Source: UKL13-2 sp038321965 (GTDB taxonomy: Bacteria; Pseudomonadota; Gammaproteobacteria; Burkholderiales; Usitatibacteraceae). Taken from it: DNA of 64,000 nt. A program made the position numbers and the translations under genes. This document shows positions 25,536 through 35,094 of this stretch, one piece after another. How positions within the stretch are numbered: position 1 is the first letter of the stretch; every line of letters begins with the position of its first letter. The stretch is taken from positions 17,952 to 81,951 of the forward strand of contig JBBQFL010000016.1 in NCBI GenBank assembly GCA_038321965.1, in the 5' to 3' direction. The notes below the pieces were generated by a model, which searched no databases, had not been told where the DNA came from, and saw only the letters and a program-made list of their open reading frames with translations.

Positions 25536-25564
25536 TTGACAACGGTATTAGTAAGCGTAAATTA
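25536..25564 (+). promoter_or_regulatory. Sigma-70 promoter for the SPFH gene
   Basis: TTGACA (25536-25541) is a consensus -35 element. AAATTA at 17 bp, or TAAATT at 16 bp, supplies the -10. Transcription would begin near 25571, leaving a leader of about 300 bases before the SPFH start. Confidence 0.6.
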
Positions 25565-25569
25565 TGGTG

Positions 25570-25872
25570 CAGCGCACAAAATACTGTGCGCCAACAAACA
25601 TGTACCTGCCACATCCTTATCTGCACCTGGCTACAACGACTTTCTCTCCCGGGGAGATGTCCAGATTGTGCGCATGCAACATGAGCCGTGACGTTTGCAA
25701 AGGTCATGCATTCCGCATTTCTCAAGTGCTATTTTTCGGCGCACATACCCCGCAAGAATATTACTGCTGACGGCGCTCGCCGCAGTCCAAAAAATATTTA
25801 GCGCGGCCTCTGCCGATAGTTTTCGGCAGCCAGATCAGCGCTTTCCGCTCAATTTCTATTTCGGAGGATTCC
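25570..25872 (+). other. Long hairpin-rich leader of the SPFH gene
   Basis: No gene is supported in this 300-base leader. It has four stem-loops: GCGCACA/TGTGCGC (25572-25591), TCTCCC/GGGAGA (25645-25657), CTG-CGGCG/CGCCG-CAG (25767-25785) and CTGCCGA/TCGGCAG (25810-25829). None is followed by a U-tract, so they are not plain terminators. They may control stability or translation of the mRNA. Confidence 0.4.
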
Positions 25873-27888
25873 ATGGGAATCATCTCTTCAGGGTTGGTGT
25901 TCGCCATCATTTCGGTGATGGTCTTGCTGATATTCATTATTGCCAGCGGCTTGGTCCGTTATATCCCCAATGATCGATTGGGCGTACTTGAAAAAATGTG
26001 GAGTGCTCGTGGCTCCATCAAAGGTGGCTTGATCGCCCTGGATGACGAAGCCGGCTTTCAGCCCGATGTGGTGCGCGGCGGCTTTCATTTCTTCATGCCG
26101 TTTCAGTACCGCATCCATCGCGTGCCACTGGTCACCATTCCACAAGGCCAGATCGGTTATGTTTTTGCGCGTGATGGCGCATCATTGCCGCCGACGCAAA
26201 CGCTAGCATCCAACGAAACCGCGTCCGATTTCCAGGATGTTCGCGCATTCCTGCAGTCCGGTGGACAAAAGGGACCACAGCGCAAAATTCTGCGTGAAGG
26301 CAGCTACGCGATTAACTTGGCGCAATTCATCGTGCTCACAATGGACCGCCGCTATGCGATCAGCATGGAGGCGAGCGACGCTGCGTTGTTCGAGCAAATG
26401 TCGGGTGTGATTGCCCAACGTAATGGCTTCGAACCGGTGGTGATTAAGGACGCCGATGATTTGATCGGCATCATCACCGTACACGACGGCCCTGCCCTGC
26501 CTGAAGGTGAAATCATCGCGCCCAGCGTGGGCAATGATGCAAACCGCATGAATCTTTTTCATAATAATTTTCAGGACCCTGAAAAATTCCTGCGCGCTGC
26601 TGGTTTTCGTGGCCGTCAACATCAAGTGTTGGCAGATGGCAGCTATTACCTCAATCGCCTCTTCGCCACCGTTGAACTGGTAAAGAAAACAGTCATCGAA
26701 GTTGGTACCGTGGGGGTGGTGGTGTCGTACACCGGCAAGACCGGACTCGATATGTCCGGCGACAAATATCGTCACGGCGAATTGGTTGAGCCCGGTACAC
26801 GCGGCGTCTGGAACAAACCGCTATTGCCTGGCAAATACGCATTCAACACCTATGCCGGCAAAGTGATCACGGTACCGACAACTAATTTCGTCTTGAAATG
26901 GGTACGCGAAGCGGTGGGCCAACATCGTCTCGATGAAAACCTGTCCGAAGTCGCGCTCATCACCAAGGATGCCTTCGAGCCCACCCTGCCACTCTCGGTG
27001 GTGGTGCATATCGATTACATGAAGGCGCCGCTCGTGGTGCAGCGTTTTGGTGACATCAAACGGCTGGTCGAACAGACACTTGACCCAATGGTTTCGGCGT
27101 ATTTCAAGAATATTGCGCAGACAAAAACGTTGATCGAGTTGTTACAGGAACGCAGCGATATTCAGGAAAGATCGGGCGAAGAAATGCGCGCCAAATTTGC
27201 CGCGTACAGCCTTGAACTCCAGGAAGTGCTGATCGGCACACCGCGCTCAGATAAGGAGAACAACGGCGGTATCGAGCAAATCCTGACGCAGTTACGCAAT
27301 CGGCAGGTTGCGGTCGAGCAGGTCGAAACCTACAAACTGCAGGAACTCGCTGCCGCGCAGGAACGTACGCTGCGCGAGAAGCAGGCTTTGGCGGCCCAGC
27401 AGGTAAACATCACCGCATCAGTGCTGTCGATCCAGGTTCGCGAAAATGAAGGCAAGGCCAAGCTTGCTCAGGCACGCCAGGAAGCAGACACCATTTTGGT
27501 CATCGCGAAAGCAAACGCCGAACGTGTGCGTACGGAGGGCCAAGGTGATGCAGATCGCATTCGCGCCGTCGGCTTTGCCGATGCCGACAAAACCAAAGCC
27601 ATCGGCATGGCGCAGGCTGAAGCAACGGCCAAGCAGGTCGAAGCCTACGGCGGTCCGCAGTATCAACTCAACAGCACGGTGCTGTTGCGTCTTGCGCAAG
27701 CGATCGAAAACGGTAAGCTGCCACTGGTGCCGACCATAGTCGTCGGTGGTAACAATGGGCAAGGCAGCTCAGGCAATTTGGTCGAAGCCATGCTGGCCAT
27801 GATGATGGGCGAGAAAAATGGGCAAATGAATGCGCAGAAGGATATGACTCGCACAGCGCCACTATCGCCAACGGTGGCGTCGCACTGA
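25873..27888 (+). CDS. SPFH/flotillin-like membrane-anchored protein
   Basis: A 671-residue protein with one N-terminal membrane helix (residues 7-28), then a band-7/SPFH region that is interrupted by inserts, and a long coiled coil from about residue 480 to 600 (KLQELAAAQERTLREKQALA, ANAERVRTEGQGDADRI, AQAEATAKQVEAYGG) as in flotillins. The tail is Gly/Asn-rich (GGNNGQGSSGN). Flotillins organise membrane microdomains and oligomerise through the coil. The ATG has GGAGG six bases upstream. It is larger than ordinary flotillins (about 500). A single gene with its own promoter. Confidence 0.82.
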   Translation: MGIISSGLVFAIISVMVLLIFIIASGLVRYIPNDRLGVLEKMWSARGSIKGGLIALDDEAGFQPDVVRGGFHFFMPFQYRIHRVPLVTIPQGQIGYVFARDGASLPPTQTLASNETASDFQDVRAFLQSGGQKGPQRKILREGSYAINLAQFIVLTMDRRYAISMEASDAALFEQMSGVIAQRNGFEPVVIKDADDLIGIITVHDGPALPEGEIIAPSVGNDANRMNLFHNNFQDPEKFLRAAGFRGRQHQVLADGSYYLNRLFATVELVKKTVIEVGTVGVVVSYTGKTGLDMSGDKYRHGELVEPGTRGVWNKPLLPGKYAFNTYAGKVITVPTTNFVLKWVREAVGQHRLDENLSEVALITKDAFEPTLPLSVVVHIDYMKAPLVVQRFGDIKRLVEQTLDPMVSAYFKNIAQTKTLIELLQERSDIQERSGEEMRAKFAAYSLELQEVLIGTPRSDKENNGGIEQILTQLRNRQVAVEQVETYKLQELAAAQERTLREKQALAAQQVNITASVLSIQVRENEGKAKLAQARQEADTILVIAKANAERVRTEGQGDADRIRAVGFADADKTKAIGMAQAEATAKQVEAYGGPQYQLNSTVLLRLAQAIENGKLPLVPTIVVGGNNGQGSSGNLVEAMLAMMMGEKNGQMNAQKDMTRTAPLSPTVASH

Positions 27889-28002
27889 ACTTGGAGAATT
27901 CGCAGCTTCGATTAATGCCGCATTGATCAACATCGTTTATTTGCGCGGTTAAAGTGATTTAAAGCAATTGCGCTTTTCCCGGCTTGCAGGCGCAACACGT
28001 AG

Positions 28003-28036
28003 TTTGGCTGGTGCAGCGTTCCGTGCACCGGCCAAA
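28003..28036. other. Strong stem-loop in a 530-bp gap
   Basis: TTTGGCTGGTGCA and TGCACCGGCCAAA form a 13-bp stem, with one G-U pair in RNA, around an 8-base loop, 115 bp after the SPFH gene. No U-tract follows on either strand. It may protect the 3' end of the SPFH mRNA. The remainder of 27889-28418 has no gene I can support. Confidence 0.5.
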
Positions 28037-28418
28037 CGACGCACCCCAACAGGCCCGACAACATGCAGTTGGAATCCCCTCACTGGTCCGCGCATCGAGC
28101 TACATATCGCTTTGAGACCTATTAAAGGGCGACCCATCACAGAACTCTGGTGAGTTAGTCCTCCGCTTATGAGCATTTGTCCTGCATTAAATGGTGTCAA
28201 AGCCCCACGTGCTTAAGCACAGCAGACAACTAAGATGTTCATGTGACATTGGCGTTATGTGTGTGTTTTTCGATGCGCCAAGGATTGCACTACCGGATAA
28301 AACGCTTTCAACGAGATTTAAGGGCATTTGCCAAAATGGAATCGAACCTCGAGCGTCTATCAAGCCAACTTACCGGCAATCCGGACGTAAAAATACCGAC
28401 CCAACTGATAGGCAAATT

Positions 28419-28886
28419 ATGAACCTGCATCAACCACGGACCCGCGCTGTAACCTGCAAATCACGAATCGGCACCGCTACGCATGCGGGTGACGGCGATT
28501 TTGAGCTCGCTCGCCCATTACGCATCTATCTGGTCGAGGATTCTCCGCATGTGCGGGATCTTTTACTGGATTTCCTGAACGTGGCGAACGAAGTGGAAAT
28601 CGTGGGCACCGCAGACAACGAAGTGGAATCGGTTAGGGCCATCCTGGCGGATCCGGTGGATGTGGTGATCGTCGATCTCAAACTGCGCGAAGGCAGTGGC
28701 ATGGGTGTCATCGCGAAACTGCGGCAGGCACGTATGAAACAGCAGCCAAAAATTATCGTCTTCTCCAATCACCCTTTTGCTGCGATCAAGCAACGCGCCA
28801 TGCAGTTGGGCGCGGACCATTTCTTCGATAAGTCGACCGAGTTCGAAGCGTTGCGGGCCGAAATATATGCGGTACGCGCGCACTAA
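28419..28886 (+). CDS. Single-domain response regulator (CheY-like receiver)
   Basis: A 155-residue protein: about 32 unstructured residues, then a receiver domain. RPLRIYLVEDSPHVRDLLL gives the acidic pocket, VIVDLKLREGSG the phospho-accepting Asp, IIVFSNH the conserved Ser/Thr strand and FDKSTEFEAL the Lys. There is no output domain, so it acts by protein contact or as a phosphate sink. No kinase gene is adjacent. The start is the ATG before the region of receiver homology; upstream in-frame sequence lacks coding character. Confidence 0.85.
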   Translation: MNLHQPRTRAVTCKSRIGTATHAGDGDFELARPLRIYLVEDSPHVRDLLLDFLNVANEVEIVGTADNEVESVRAILADPVDVVIVDLKLREGSGMGVIAKLRQARMKQQPKIIVFSNHPFAAIKQRAMQLGADHFFDKSTEFEALRAEIYAVRAH

Positions 28887-29162
28887 ATGTCAGCCACACT
28901 CACACAGCAGTCAGAAATTAATGCGACAACATTCCGCGCACATGGTCGTCGTAGGCTGTCTCCTTCCCGGGGACGGGGGAAGGAACCAATCCGCATCACA
29001 TAAGTCTTCTGTTGCCTAAATTAACCACTGTTGAGTAATGAAGCACTAATACCCTGCATTCCAGTGACCACAACCAGCAAGTAGGCTGCGGTGCCTGCAC
29101 CGGATGAATCTGGCAATGGCCTGCCTGGTTTGGCGCCGACTTTAATGGGCTCGCAGTTAAAC

Positions 29163-29186
29163 TCCTTTATCCTTTATCCTTTATCC
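29163..29186. repeat. 7-bp tandem repeat TCCTTTA, 3.4 copies
   Basis: Three perfect TCCTTTA units and a partial fourth. It sits in the 366-bp gap 28887-29252 downstream of both the response regulator and the cphA' gene. The gap also holds a TCCTTCCC/GGGAAGGA stem near 28963-28990 and no gene. Confidence 0.75.
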
Positions 29187-29252
29187 ACGCGCTGTTCGGA
29201 GCAATATTTGTCCGCGAGGCGCATAAATAGGCGTTCTACACGAATTTCTCTG

Positions 29253-31103
29253 TCAAATAGGCACATCTGGCGTTGCCGCCGACAATGGCGCACCTGCGTG
29301 CCAGCATATCTGCTCCATTCCATCCAGCATAGCCGTCAGCGCCTTTCGCGCTGCAGACTGATGGACCGGCAACACCACGACATCACCCGCTTCCGCCCAT
29401 TGAAGAAGTTGACGTGCAGCCTCAACTTCGTTGGCTTGCATGCAAATACGTTCAGCAGGGTAGTCTGCAGCGAGCAATGCATCTTTCAACAGTGCCGAAA
29501 CTTCACCCGCCGCGCGGCCTCGAAGCATGCTGGAAATTTCTTTGACGACGATAAGACTTGGCTTTGACGTCGCGGCAACGCGCGCGAGCTCTGCGATGGC
29601 TTCATTGCTGCGGTTACCCGCCTGACCAAGCAACAGCCCGATACGACGCGCATTACCGGCAACAGTTGATTGTTCACGTCGAATCACCTCCATGCCTTCT
29701 AGCAGCATTTTGAGTCCGTCTGGATTGTGTGCATAGTCGATCACCACGGTAATATCCGCCAGTTTCCAACAGTCGAGGCGGCCCGGATTGTGCAGCCGTG
29801 AACCGCCGAAGCGCTTCAGTTGCTCCGAAATAATTGCTGGCGAGATGCCTAGCGCAGATGCAGCAAGGGCCGCGGCGGCGATATTGGCGATATTGAACAT
29901 TGCCGCACCGTTCAGTGTCAGCGGCATATCATGGAAGTGACCAAGCGAAAAACGCTTGCTACCACGCGAAAGCATCAAGTGCTCTTCGACAAGGCCGCAA
30001 GTTTCTCCGCCTTGCTTTCGATGTGCCACCAGCGCCGGGTGCGAATCGTCGAGAGCAAATAGCGCGACCTTGCATACCTGCGTCGGCGCGCGCGCAAGCA
30101 GGACCTTGTCATCCGCGTTCAACACCAACGTGCCGTCCGTTCCCAGCGCGTGCCTGACGACCAGCTTCACATCAGCCAGATCGTCCAGACTGTCGATGCC
30201 GTATTCACCAAAGTGGTCGGCACTGACGTTGGTGACAATGGCCACATCGGCCTTAACTACCGCAAGTCCGCGTCGCAAAATGCCACCGCGCGCCGTCTCC
30301 AGCACGGCGGCTTCAACGCGTTTGTCGCGCACTACCAGCCGCGCGCCGGCGGGCCCCGAGAAATCGCCTTCGCCAATGTGCTCACCACCGATTACCACAC
30401 CCTCGGTGCTGGAGTAGCCGACGTGGCCATCAAAGCGGGCGTCGCTCGCGGCAATCATTGCCGCGAGCAGGCGAACGCTAGTGGTCTTACCGTTGGAGCC
30501 GGTCACCAGCACCGTCGGGACGCCACGCAAAGCCGACCAGTCCATATGCTGTGCGTCCGGCAGCGCGGTCAACAGAAAAGTGACACTGTGCGCACCGGCA
30601 CCCAGCGAGACCTTGTCGTCGTCCGCGAACAGCGGAACGCCGCGCGCATGTGCTGCCAACCGCAGTGCATCCATTCCGCAATTTGTCTCAGACGCGGCAC
30701 GCGTCTTGAGCGCAGCCACGACCTCCGCGAAACTCTCGTTCAGCACATGCAGTTGGTCGAACGGCCGTTTAATGGCAGCATCGAATCCAGGCCGGAATAT
30801 TCCACTTGCCTGCTCCCACGCCCACTCATTCACTTCCGTGGCCGTGAAGAGCGTCTCCATCGGCGCAGCAAAGGCCAATAACGTTCCTCCAGCGTGCGGC
30901 AGCACAATGAGTTGCGCTTCAGTCCAGCCAAGTGCGAGGCATACAGCGGACGCCGCCTCGCGCCAGCGTTCATGCGCAGCGGAATCATGCGCTGTGGGTC
31001 CCAGCGCTTCGAGCACCACGCCGCTGCCCGCAAAGAAACGGTTGTGTCCCGTCAGACGACGTGAATCGCCGAAACAGGGATTGGGTTCCGGCAGTGCCGC
31101 CAC
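29253..31103 (-). CDS. Cyanophycin synthetase-like Mur ligase (CphA')
   Basis: A 616-residue protein with only the Mur-ligase half of cyanophycin synthetase. The N-terminal 190 residues have no ATP-grasp signature. The ATP loop VLVTGSNGKTTSVRLL (198-213) is followed by YSSTEGVVIGG, LETARGGILRRGLAVVKADV (as in CphA), VTNVSADHFGEYG and the C-terminal ligase region with VVIDYAHNPDGLKM. Betaproteobacteria often carry this second enzyme (cphA') after cphA. Start is a GTG 14 bp after cphA; no strong ribosome site, so coupling is likely. It probably ligates amino acids in cyanophycin synthesis; the exact step is not established by sequence. Confidence 0.82.
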   Translation of the reverse strand: MAALPEPNPCFGDSRRLTGHNRFFAGSGVVLEALGPTAHDSAAHERWREAASAVCLALGWTEAQLIVLPHAGGTLLAFAAPMETLFTATEVNEWAWEQASGIFRPGFDAAIKRPFDQLHVLNESFAEVVAALKTRAASETNCGMDALRLAAHARGVPLFADDDKVSLGAGAHSVTFLLTALPDAQHMDWSALRGVPTVLVTGSNGKTTSVRLLAAMIAASDARFDGHVGYSSTEGVVIGGEHIGEGDFSGPAGARLVVRDKRVEAAVLETARGGILRRGLAVVKADVAIVTNVSADHFGEYGIDSLDDLADVKLVVRHALGTDGTLVLNADDKVLLARAPTQVCKVALFALDDSHPALVAHRKQGGETCGLVEEHLMLSRGSKRFSLGHFHDMPLTLNGAAMFNIANIAAAALAASALGISPAIISEQLKRFGGSRLHNPGRLDCWKLADITVVIDYAHNPDGLKMLLEGMEVIRREQSTVAGNARRIGLLLGQAGNRSNEAIAELARVAATSKPSLIVVKEISSMLRGRAAGEVSALLKDALLAADYPAERICMQANEVEAARQLLQWAEAGDVVVLPVHQSAARKALTAMLDGMEQICWHAGAPLSAATPDVPI

Positions 31104-31117
31104 TTCGGACAGTGCGT

Positions 31118-33949
31118 TCAGTCTTCGCTTTCTTTTACAAATCGCAGACCGCGCTCGTCGCGTACGAACCCGGCCGCTTCGAGTGCGGTGTTCCCAGCGC
31201 GATTGAGATCATCCTGATCTTCCGAACTGGCCGCGCCAGAGCCGGGTTTACCAGCCTTTTTTGTCTGCGTATCGGCAACCGTAGGCAGCACAGCCGCACT
31301 ACCAGCGGGCCTGAATTTCGTCACCTGCTTCCACGAGCGCGCAAGGGCATCTGCAAAGATCAGCAGCAAGTCACCCTGCTTGCCCATCTTCAGTGCGGCA
31401 TCGATGGCTTCCTGCTCATCCGGGATGATGCTGATGGCCGTCTCAGCAACACCTTTTGCGCGCAGCACCTTCGCGATCATGCCCGGTACCTCATCGCCGT
31501 CTCTGCCACGCAACGAATCGTCGCGGCGGCAAATGTAATGGTCGAATCGGCCTGCCACAGTTTCGGCGATGGCGACGATATCTTCATCACGGCGGTCGCC
31601 CGGCCCGGCGACGACAATGATGCGCCGCCCCAGCACATCGAGCCGCTCCGCCAGATCCGCCATGACGCCGACGGCGTGCGCATTGTGGCCGTAATCGAAG
31701 ATCACCTTGAACGGGTGCTCGTCGAACACATTCATGCGGCCGGGTGCCTGATAGAAAGTGGTATCGAAGGTGCGCAGACCCTGTCGAATCGCATCAAGCT
31801 TGATGCCCAGCGAGAACGCCAGCGCCGCCGCGAACATCGCGTTCTGCACGTTGTGCATGGCGCGGCCTTCGAGCGTCGCGGGGATCAAATGCGTCCACAT
31901 CAGGGGAATATGGCCGCCCTTGTCATAAATCGTAATCATCTGGCCGTTCACCCCGGCCTCCAGCGCACACGCTCGGCCACCGGCGCGGATGTGTTCGCGC
32001 ACGACCGCGTGTTGTGGATTAAGGGTGACGTAGCAGATACTTTTCGCCTCTGTATCGGCAGACATCTTGATGACATTAACGTCGTCCGCGTTCAGTACCG
32101 CACAATCCTTCGCCACTTCAACGATGATGCGCTTCACTTCCGCCAGTTGCTCCAGCGTGTCGATGCCCTTCATGCCGAGGTGGTCGGCCTGCACGTTCAA
32201 CACCGCGCCCACGTTCACGAACGGCACGCCCATGCCGGCACGCAGCAGGCCGCCACGGGCGACCTCAAGGATTGCGATATCGATCTGGGTGTCGGCCAAT
32301 ACCATGCGGGTGGCGACTGGCCCGGTCATATCGCCTTCCACGGTCCGCTGACCATCGATATATACGCCATCTGTCGTCGTCAGGCCGGGCGTGAATCCCG
32401 CCATTTTGGTGATGTGCGCCAGCATGCGCGACGTGGTGGTTTTGCCGTTGGTGCCAGTGATGGCAGCAATCGGCACCCGCGACGGCGTTCCGGTTGGAAA
32501 CAACATGTCGATCACTGGTCCCGCCACGTCGCGCGGCGTGCCTTCCGAGGGCGCTACATGCATGCGAAAGCCGGGAGCCGCATTAACTTCGCAGATACCG
32601 CCACCGACCTGCTTATAGCTCTCCGTAATGTCGGGACTTAGAAAATCGACACCGCCCACGTCGAGGCCGATGGCAGTAATCGCGCGCACCGCCATATCGC
32701 GATTATCGGGATGGATTACATCTGTCACATCCGTGGCGGTGCCGCCAGTGGAGAGGTTCGCCGTCGAGCGCAGCATCACCACCTGATCTTGCGCAGGAAT
32801 CGAGTCAGGCGTCATCTCAACGCGCGCCAACATCATGTCGGCCTGTTCATCGAGCACGATGCGCGTCATGACTTTTTCATGGCCGACGCCGCGCCGGGGA
32901 TCTTTGTTGACCACATCTACCAATTGCCTCACTGTGGACGCGCCGTCGCCGACCACATGTCCCGGTGTACGGCGGGTCGCGGCAATCAATTCACCGTTGA
33001 CGACCAGCAAACGATGATCATCGCCGGTCAAGTAGCTTTCGACGATGACCGATGAGGAATGCTCCTCGGCCGCTTCAAAGCCCTTGCGGACTTCGACTTC
33101 TGTTGTCAGGTGAATTGAAATGCCACGGCCATGATTGCCGTTGTAAGGCTTGGTCACCACCGGGTAGCCGAGCCGCTTGGCGGCTGAGACCGCGCGATCC
33201 CCGGAACGCACCAGCTCTTGTCGTGGCACCGGCAGGCCACGCGCCGCGAGAATCTTGTTTGTCTCTTCCTTGTCGCCCGCCAGTTCCACTGCAATGTAGC
33301 TGGTTCGGCCGGTAACCGTCGCCTGGATGCGCTGCTGCCACTTGCCATAGCCCAACTGAATGAGCGACTGGTCGTTCATGCGCAGCCATGGAATGCCGCG
33401 CTCTTCCGCCGCGCGCACCAGCGCTGCCGTTGAAGGTCCCAGCGCACGGCGTTGTGAATAGCGGATGTACTCGTCGCGCGCCTTTGGCCATTCCCAGCCA
33501 TCGGGCACCGATCTTTCCGGCCGCAGGTTTTCCGGCAGGAGTGAGCACAGCAATTTCAATGCAAGTTCGCCAGCTTCGATGCCTTCGTCTTTTTGCGCGT
33601 ATTCATAGATCACCGAATACACGCCGGGCTTATCGGTGCTGCGGGTCTTGCCGAAGGTGACATCTTCGCCGGCCACGTTCTGCAATTCGATGGCGACATG
33701 CTCGAACACATGGCCCAGCCAGGTGCCCTCGCCTTCCAGCATGCGCCGGATCAGGCCACCGGACTCACGATACGAGCAGCCGTGCTCCTGAAGGCTGGGA
33801 AGTGCCGCGACCAATTCCATCACATAGGCGGTGCCCAATTTGGCGGTCGGCCACTCTTCCAGCGGCCCCAGGTCCAGCTCAAGTCGGATCACCGGAAAAT
33901 GCGCGTACAGCGACGGGCCGACGTAAACCGAACGATCTAGAATGCGCAT
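31118..33949 (-). CDS. cphA: Cyanophycin synthetase
   Basis: A 943-residue enzyme that makes multi-L-arginyl-poly-L-aspartate from Asp and Arg with ATP. N-terminal domain (1-160), ATP-grasp domain with KPYNGNHGRGISIHL (267-281) and EVNAAPGFRMH (454-464), then the Mur-ligase domain with AAITGTNGKTTTSRML (495-510) and VIFDYGHNAHAVG. The usual protein ends near SWKQVTKF; here 60 more residues follow (884-943), Ala/Ser/acidic then NTALEAAGFVRDERGLRFV. Middle gene of cphB-cphA-cphA', nine bases after cphB. Confidence 0.95.
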   Translation of the reverse strand: MRILDRSVYVGPSLYAHFPVIRLELDLGPLEEWPTAKLGTAYVMELVAALPSLQEHGCSYRESGGLIRRMLEGEGTWLGHVFEHVAIELQNVAGEDVTFGKTRSTDKPGVYSVIYEYAQKDEGIEAGELALKLLCSLLPENLRPERSVPDGWEWPKARDEYIRYSQRRALGPSTAALVRAAEERGIPWLRMNDQSLIQLGYGKWQQRIQATVTGRTSYIAVELAGDKEETNKILAARGLPVPRQELVRSGDRAVSAAKRLGYPVVTKPYNGNHGRGISIHLTTEVEVRKGFEAAEEHSSSVIVESYLTGDDHRLLVVNGELIAATRRTPGHVVGDGASTVRQLVDVVNKDPRRGVGHEKVMTRIVLDEQADMMLARVEMTPDSIPAQDQVVMLRSTANLSTGGTATDVTDVIHPDNRDMAVRAITAIGLDVGGVDFLSPDITESYKQVGGGICEVNAAPGFRMHVAPSEGTPRDVAGPVIDMLFPTGTPSRVPIAAITGTNGKTTTSRMLAHITKMAGFTPGLTTTDGVYIDGQRTVEGDMTGPVATRMVLADTQIDIAILEVARGGLLRAGMGVPFVNVGAVLNVQADHLGMKGIDTLEQLAEVKRIIVEVAKDCAVLNADDVNVIKMSADTEAKSICYVTLNPQHAVVREHIRAGGRACALEAGVNGQMITIYDKGGHIPLMWTHLIPATLEGRAMHNVQNAMFAAALAFSLGIKLDAIRQGLRTFDTTFYQAPGRMNVFDEHPFKVIFDYGHNAHAVGVMADLAERLDVLGRRIIVVAGPGDRRDEDIVAIAETVAGRFDHYICRRDDSLRGRDGDEVPGMIAKVLRAKGVAETAISIIPDEQEAIDAALKMGKQGDLLLIFADALARSWKQVTKFRPAGSAAVLPTVADTQTKKAGKPGSGAASSEDQDDLNRAGNTALEAAGFVRDERGLRFVKESED

Positions 33950-33958
33950 GTGCTCTCC

Positions 33959-34801
33959 CTATTTTTTTGTACGCGTCAGCGAGCCGGCTGAGGCCTTTCG
34001 CGTGTGCAGATTGAATTTAGCACCGGCGATGAGAATATGGATGGAGACGCCCAGCATACACACCGGTTGCCCTTCTGCCGCTATGTCCATCGACGAGAAC
34101 TCCATGCCGGACGCATCGACGACGGTGATGCTGCCACTGCCTGCTGCCTCCAGTACATTGTCGGGACCAATAAAGGCGGCGGTATCCTCGTCGAGCCCCA
34201 GGCCGATGGCGAACGGGTTGAACGCCAATGCGGCGAGCAAGCGGCCAAGCCGGTCGCGCTGTCTAAAATGCTGATCAATAATGAAACGATTGGTGAGACC
34301 CAGCCCAGGTGCTAGTCGCACAGCGCCCGCAATCGGACTGGCGCCCTCTTCGCCGAAGGCAATCATGTGCTCACTGATGAACGCCGCGCCGGCACTGGTA
34401 CCTGCAATGTGCACACCACCCGCGTTCATCAGGCGTAGCGCCTTCGCAACCGATGTACCGCCAAGTATGGTTGAGAGGCGCAACTGATTGCCGCCCGTGA
34501 AAAACACCCCAGTAGCTGATTTCAGGCGCTCTAGTCGGCCGCTTTCATCACAATCGCGGCGCGTGTCGAAATCCATCGCCGTCACCCGCGCCGCACCTAG
34601 CTCGGTAAAAATTCGCTCGTAGCGTGAGCCGGAGTCGGCCATCTGGCTGGCCGTCGGGATGACGACGATATCCGCCTCACCATTGGGCGCGCAAAGCTCG
34701 ACAAAACGCCGCAAAATCTGCGGGTAATTTTCTTTTTCCTCTGCCCCGCCAATGGGAATGATCCATCCACGTTCCGCACCCTCTGCGACCTTGCTCGGCA
34801 T
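33959..34801 (-). CDS. cphB: Cyanophycinase (serine peptidase S51)
   Basis: A 280-residue exo-peptidase that splits cyanophycin into beta-Asp-Arg dipeptides. WIIPIGGAEEKEN at the N-terminus, VFFTGGNQLRL, the nucleophile motif GTSAGAAFISE (Ser near residue 142) and the closing LGLTNRFIIDQHFRQRDRLG with the His are those of the family. GGAG lies ten bases ahead of the ATG. It is the first gene of the operon, so storage polymer making and breaking are transcribed together. Confidence 0.94.
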   Translation of the reverse strand: MPSKVAEGAERGWIIPIGGAEEKENYPQILRRFVELCAPNGEADIVVIPTASQMADSGSRYERIFTELGAARVTAMDFDTRRDCDESGRLERLKSATGVFFTGGNQLRLSTILGGTSVAKALRLMNAGGVHIAGTSAGAAFISEHMIAFGEEGASPIAGAVRLAPGLGLTNRFIIDQHFRQRDRLGRLLAALAFNPFAIGLGLDEDTAAFIGPDNVLEAAGSGSITVVDASGMEFSSMDIAAEGQPVCMLGVSIHILIAGAKFNLHTRKASAGSLTRTKK

Positions 34802-34896
34802 TCGACCTGCTCCAAATCAGTTAGGTACGAGATGATGCCATTGGCCGCAGATGCGCGCCAAACAGCGTGTCTATTTATTGTTGCCCTGCGCGGGCC

Positions 34897-34951
34897 AAAC
34901 TCCAACACTGGCGCGCATTTCAAGCCGAAACGATTGCCAAAAATAGAGTCT
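34897..34951. repeat. Dispersed intergenic repeat (copy C)
   Basis: AAACTCCAACACTGGCGCGC followed by ATTTCAAGCCGAAA matches the 5' half and centre of copy A; the 3' end AAATAGAGTCTG is degenerate. It lies 96 bp ahead of cphB in the gap towards the cyclase gene. A weak ATTGGA/TCCAAT stem at about 35068-35087 may end the cyclase transcript. Confidence 0.5.
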
Positions 34952-35094
34952 GTCAGGCACTCGCCGGCAACTTGGCTGATTTTGCGCGGAACAAGTCTTC
35001 CCTGCAAAGTCTAGAAAAGTATCTTGGGCCGCCGACCTGAATGGAGGAATTCGATCCGCGGCGTGCCCATTGGACAACAATCCAATTTGAGCCG

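Noticed and set aside
28333..28360. GGTTCGATTCC on the minus strand, like a tRNA T-loop
   Set aside because: The flanking bases do not pair as a T-stem, and no acceptor or anticodon arm can be drawn; taken as chance.
30932..32641. 569-codon open frame on the plus strand across cphA and cphA'
   Set aside because: Antisense shadow of two genes with clear enzyme motifs; its translation has no family pattern and is rich in His and Arg, as expected from the complement of a GC-rich frame.
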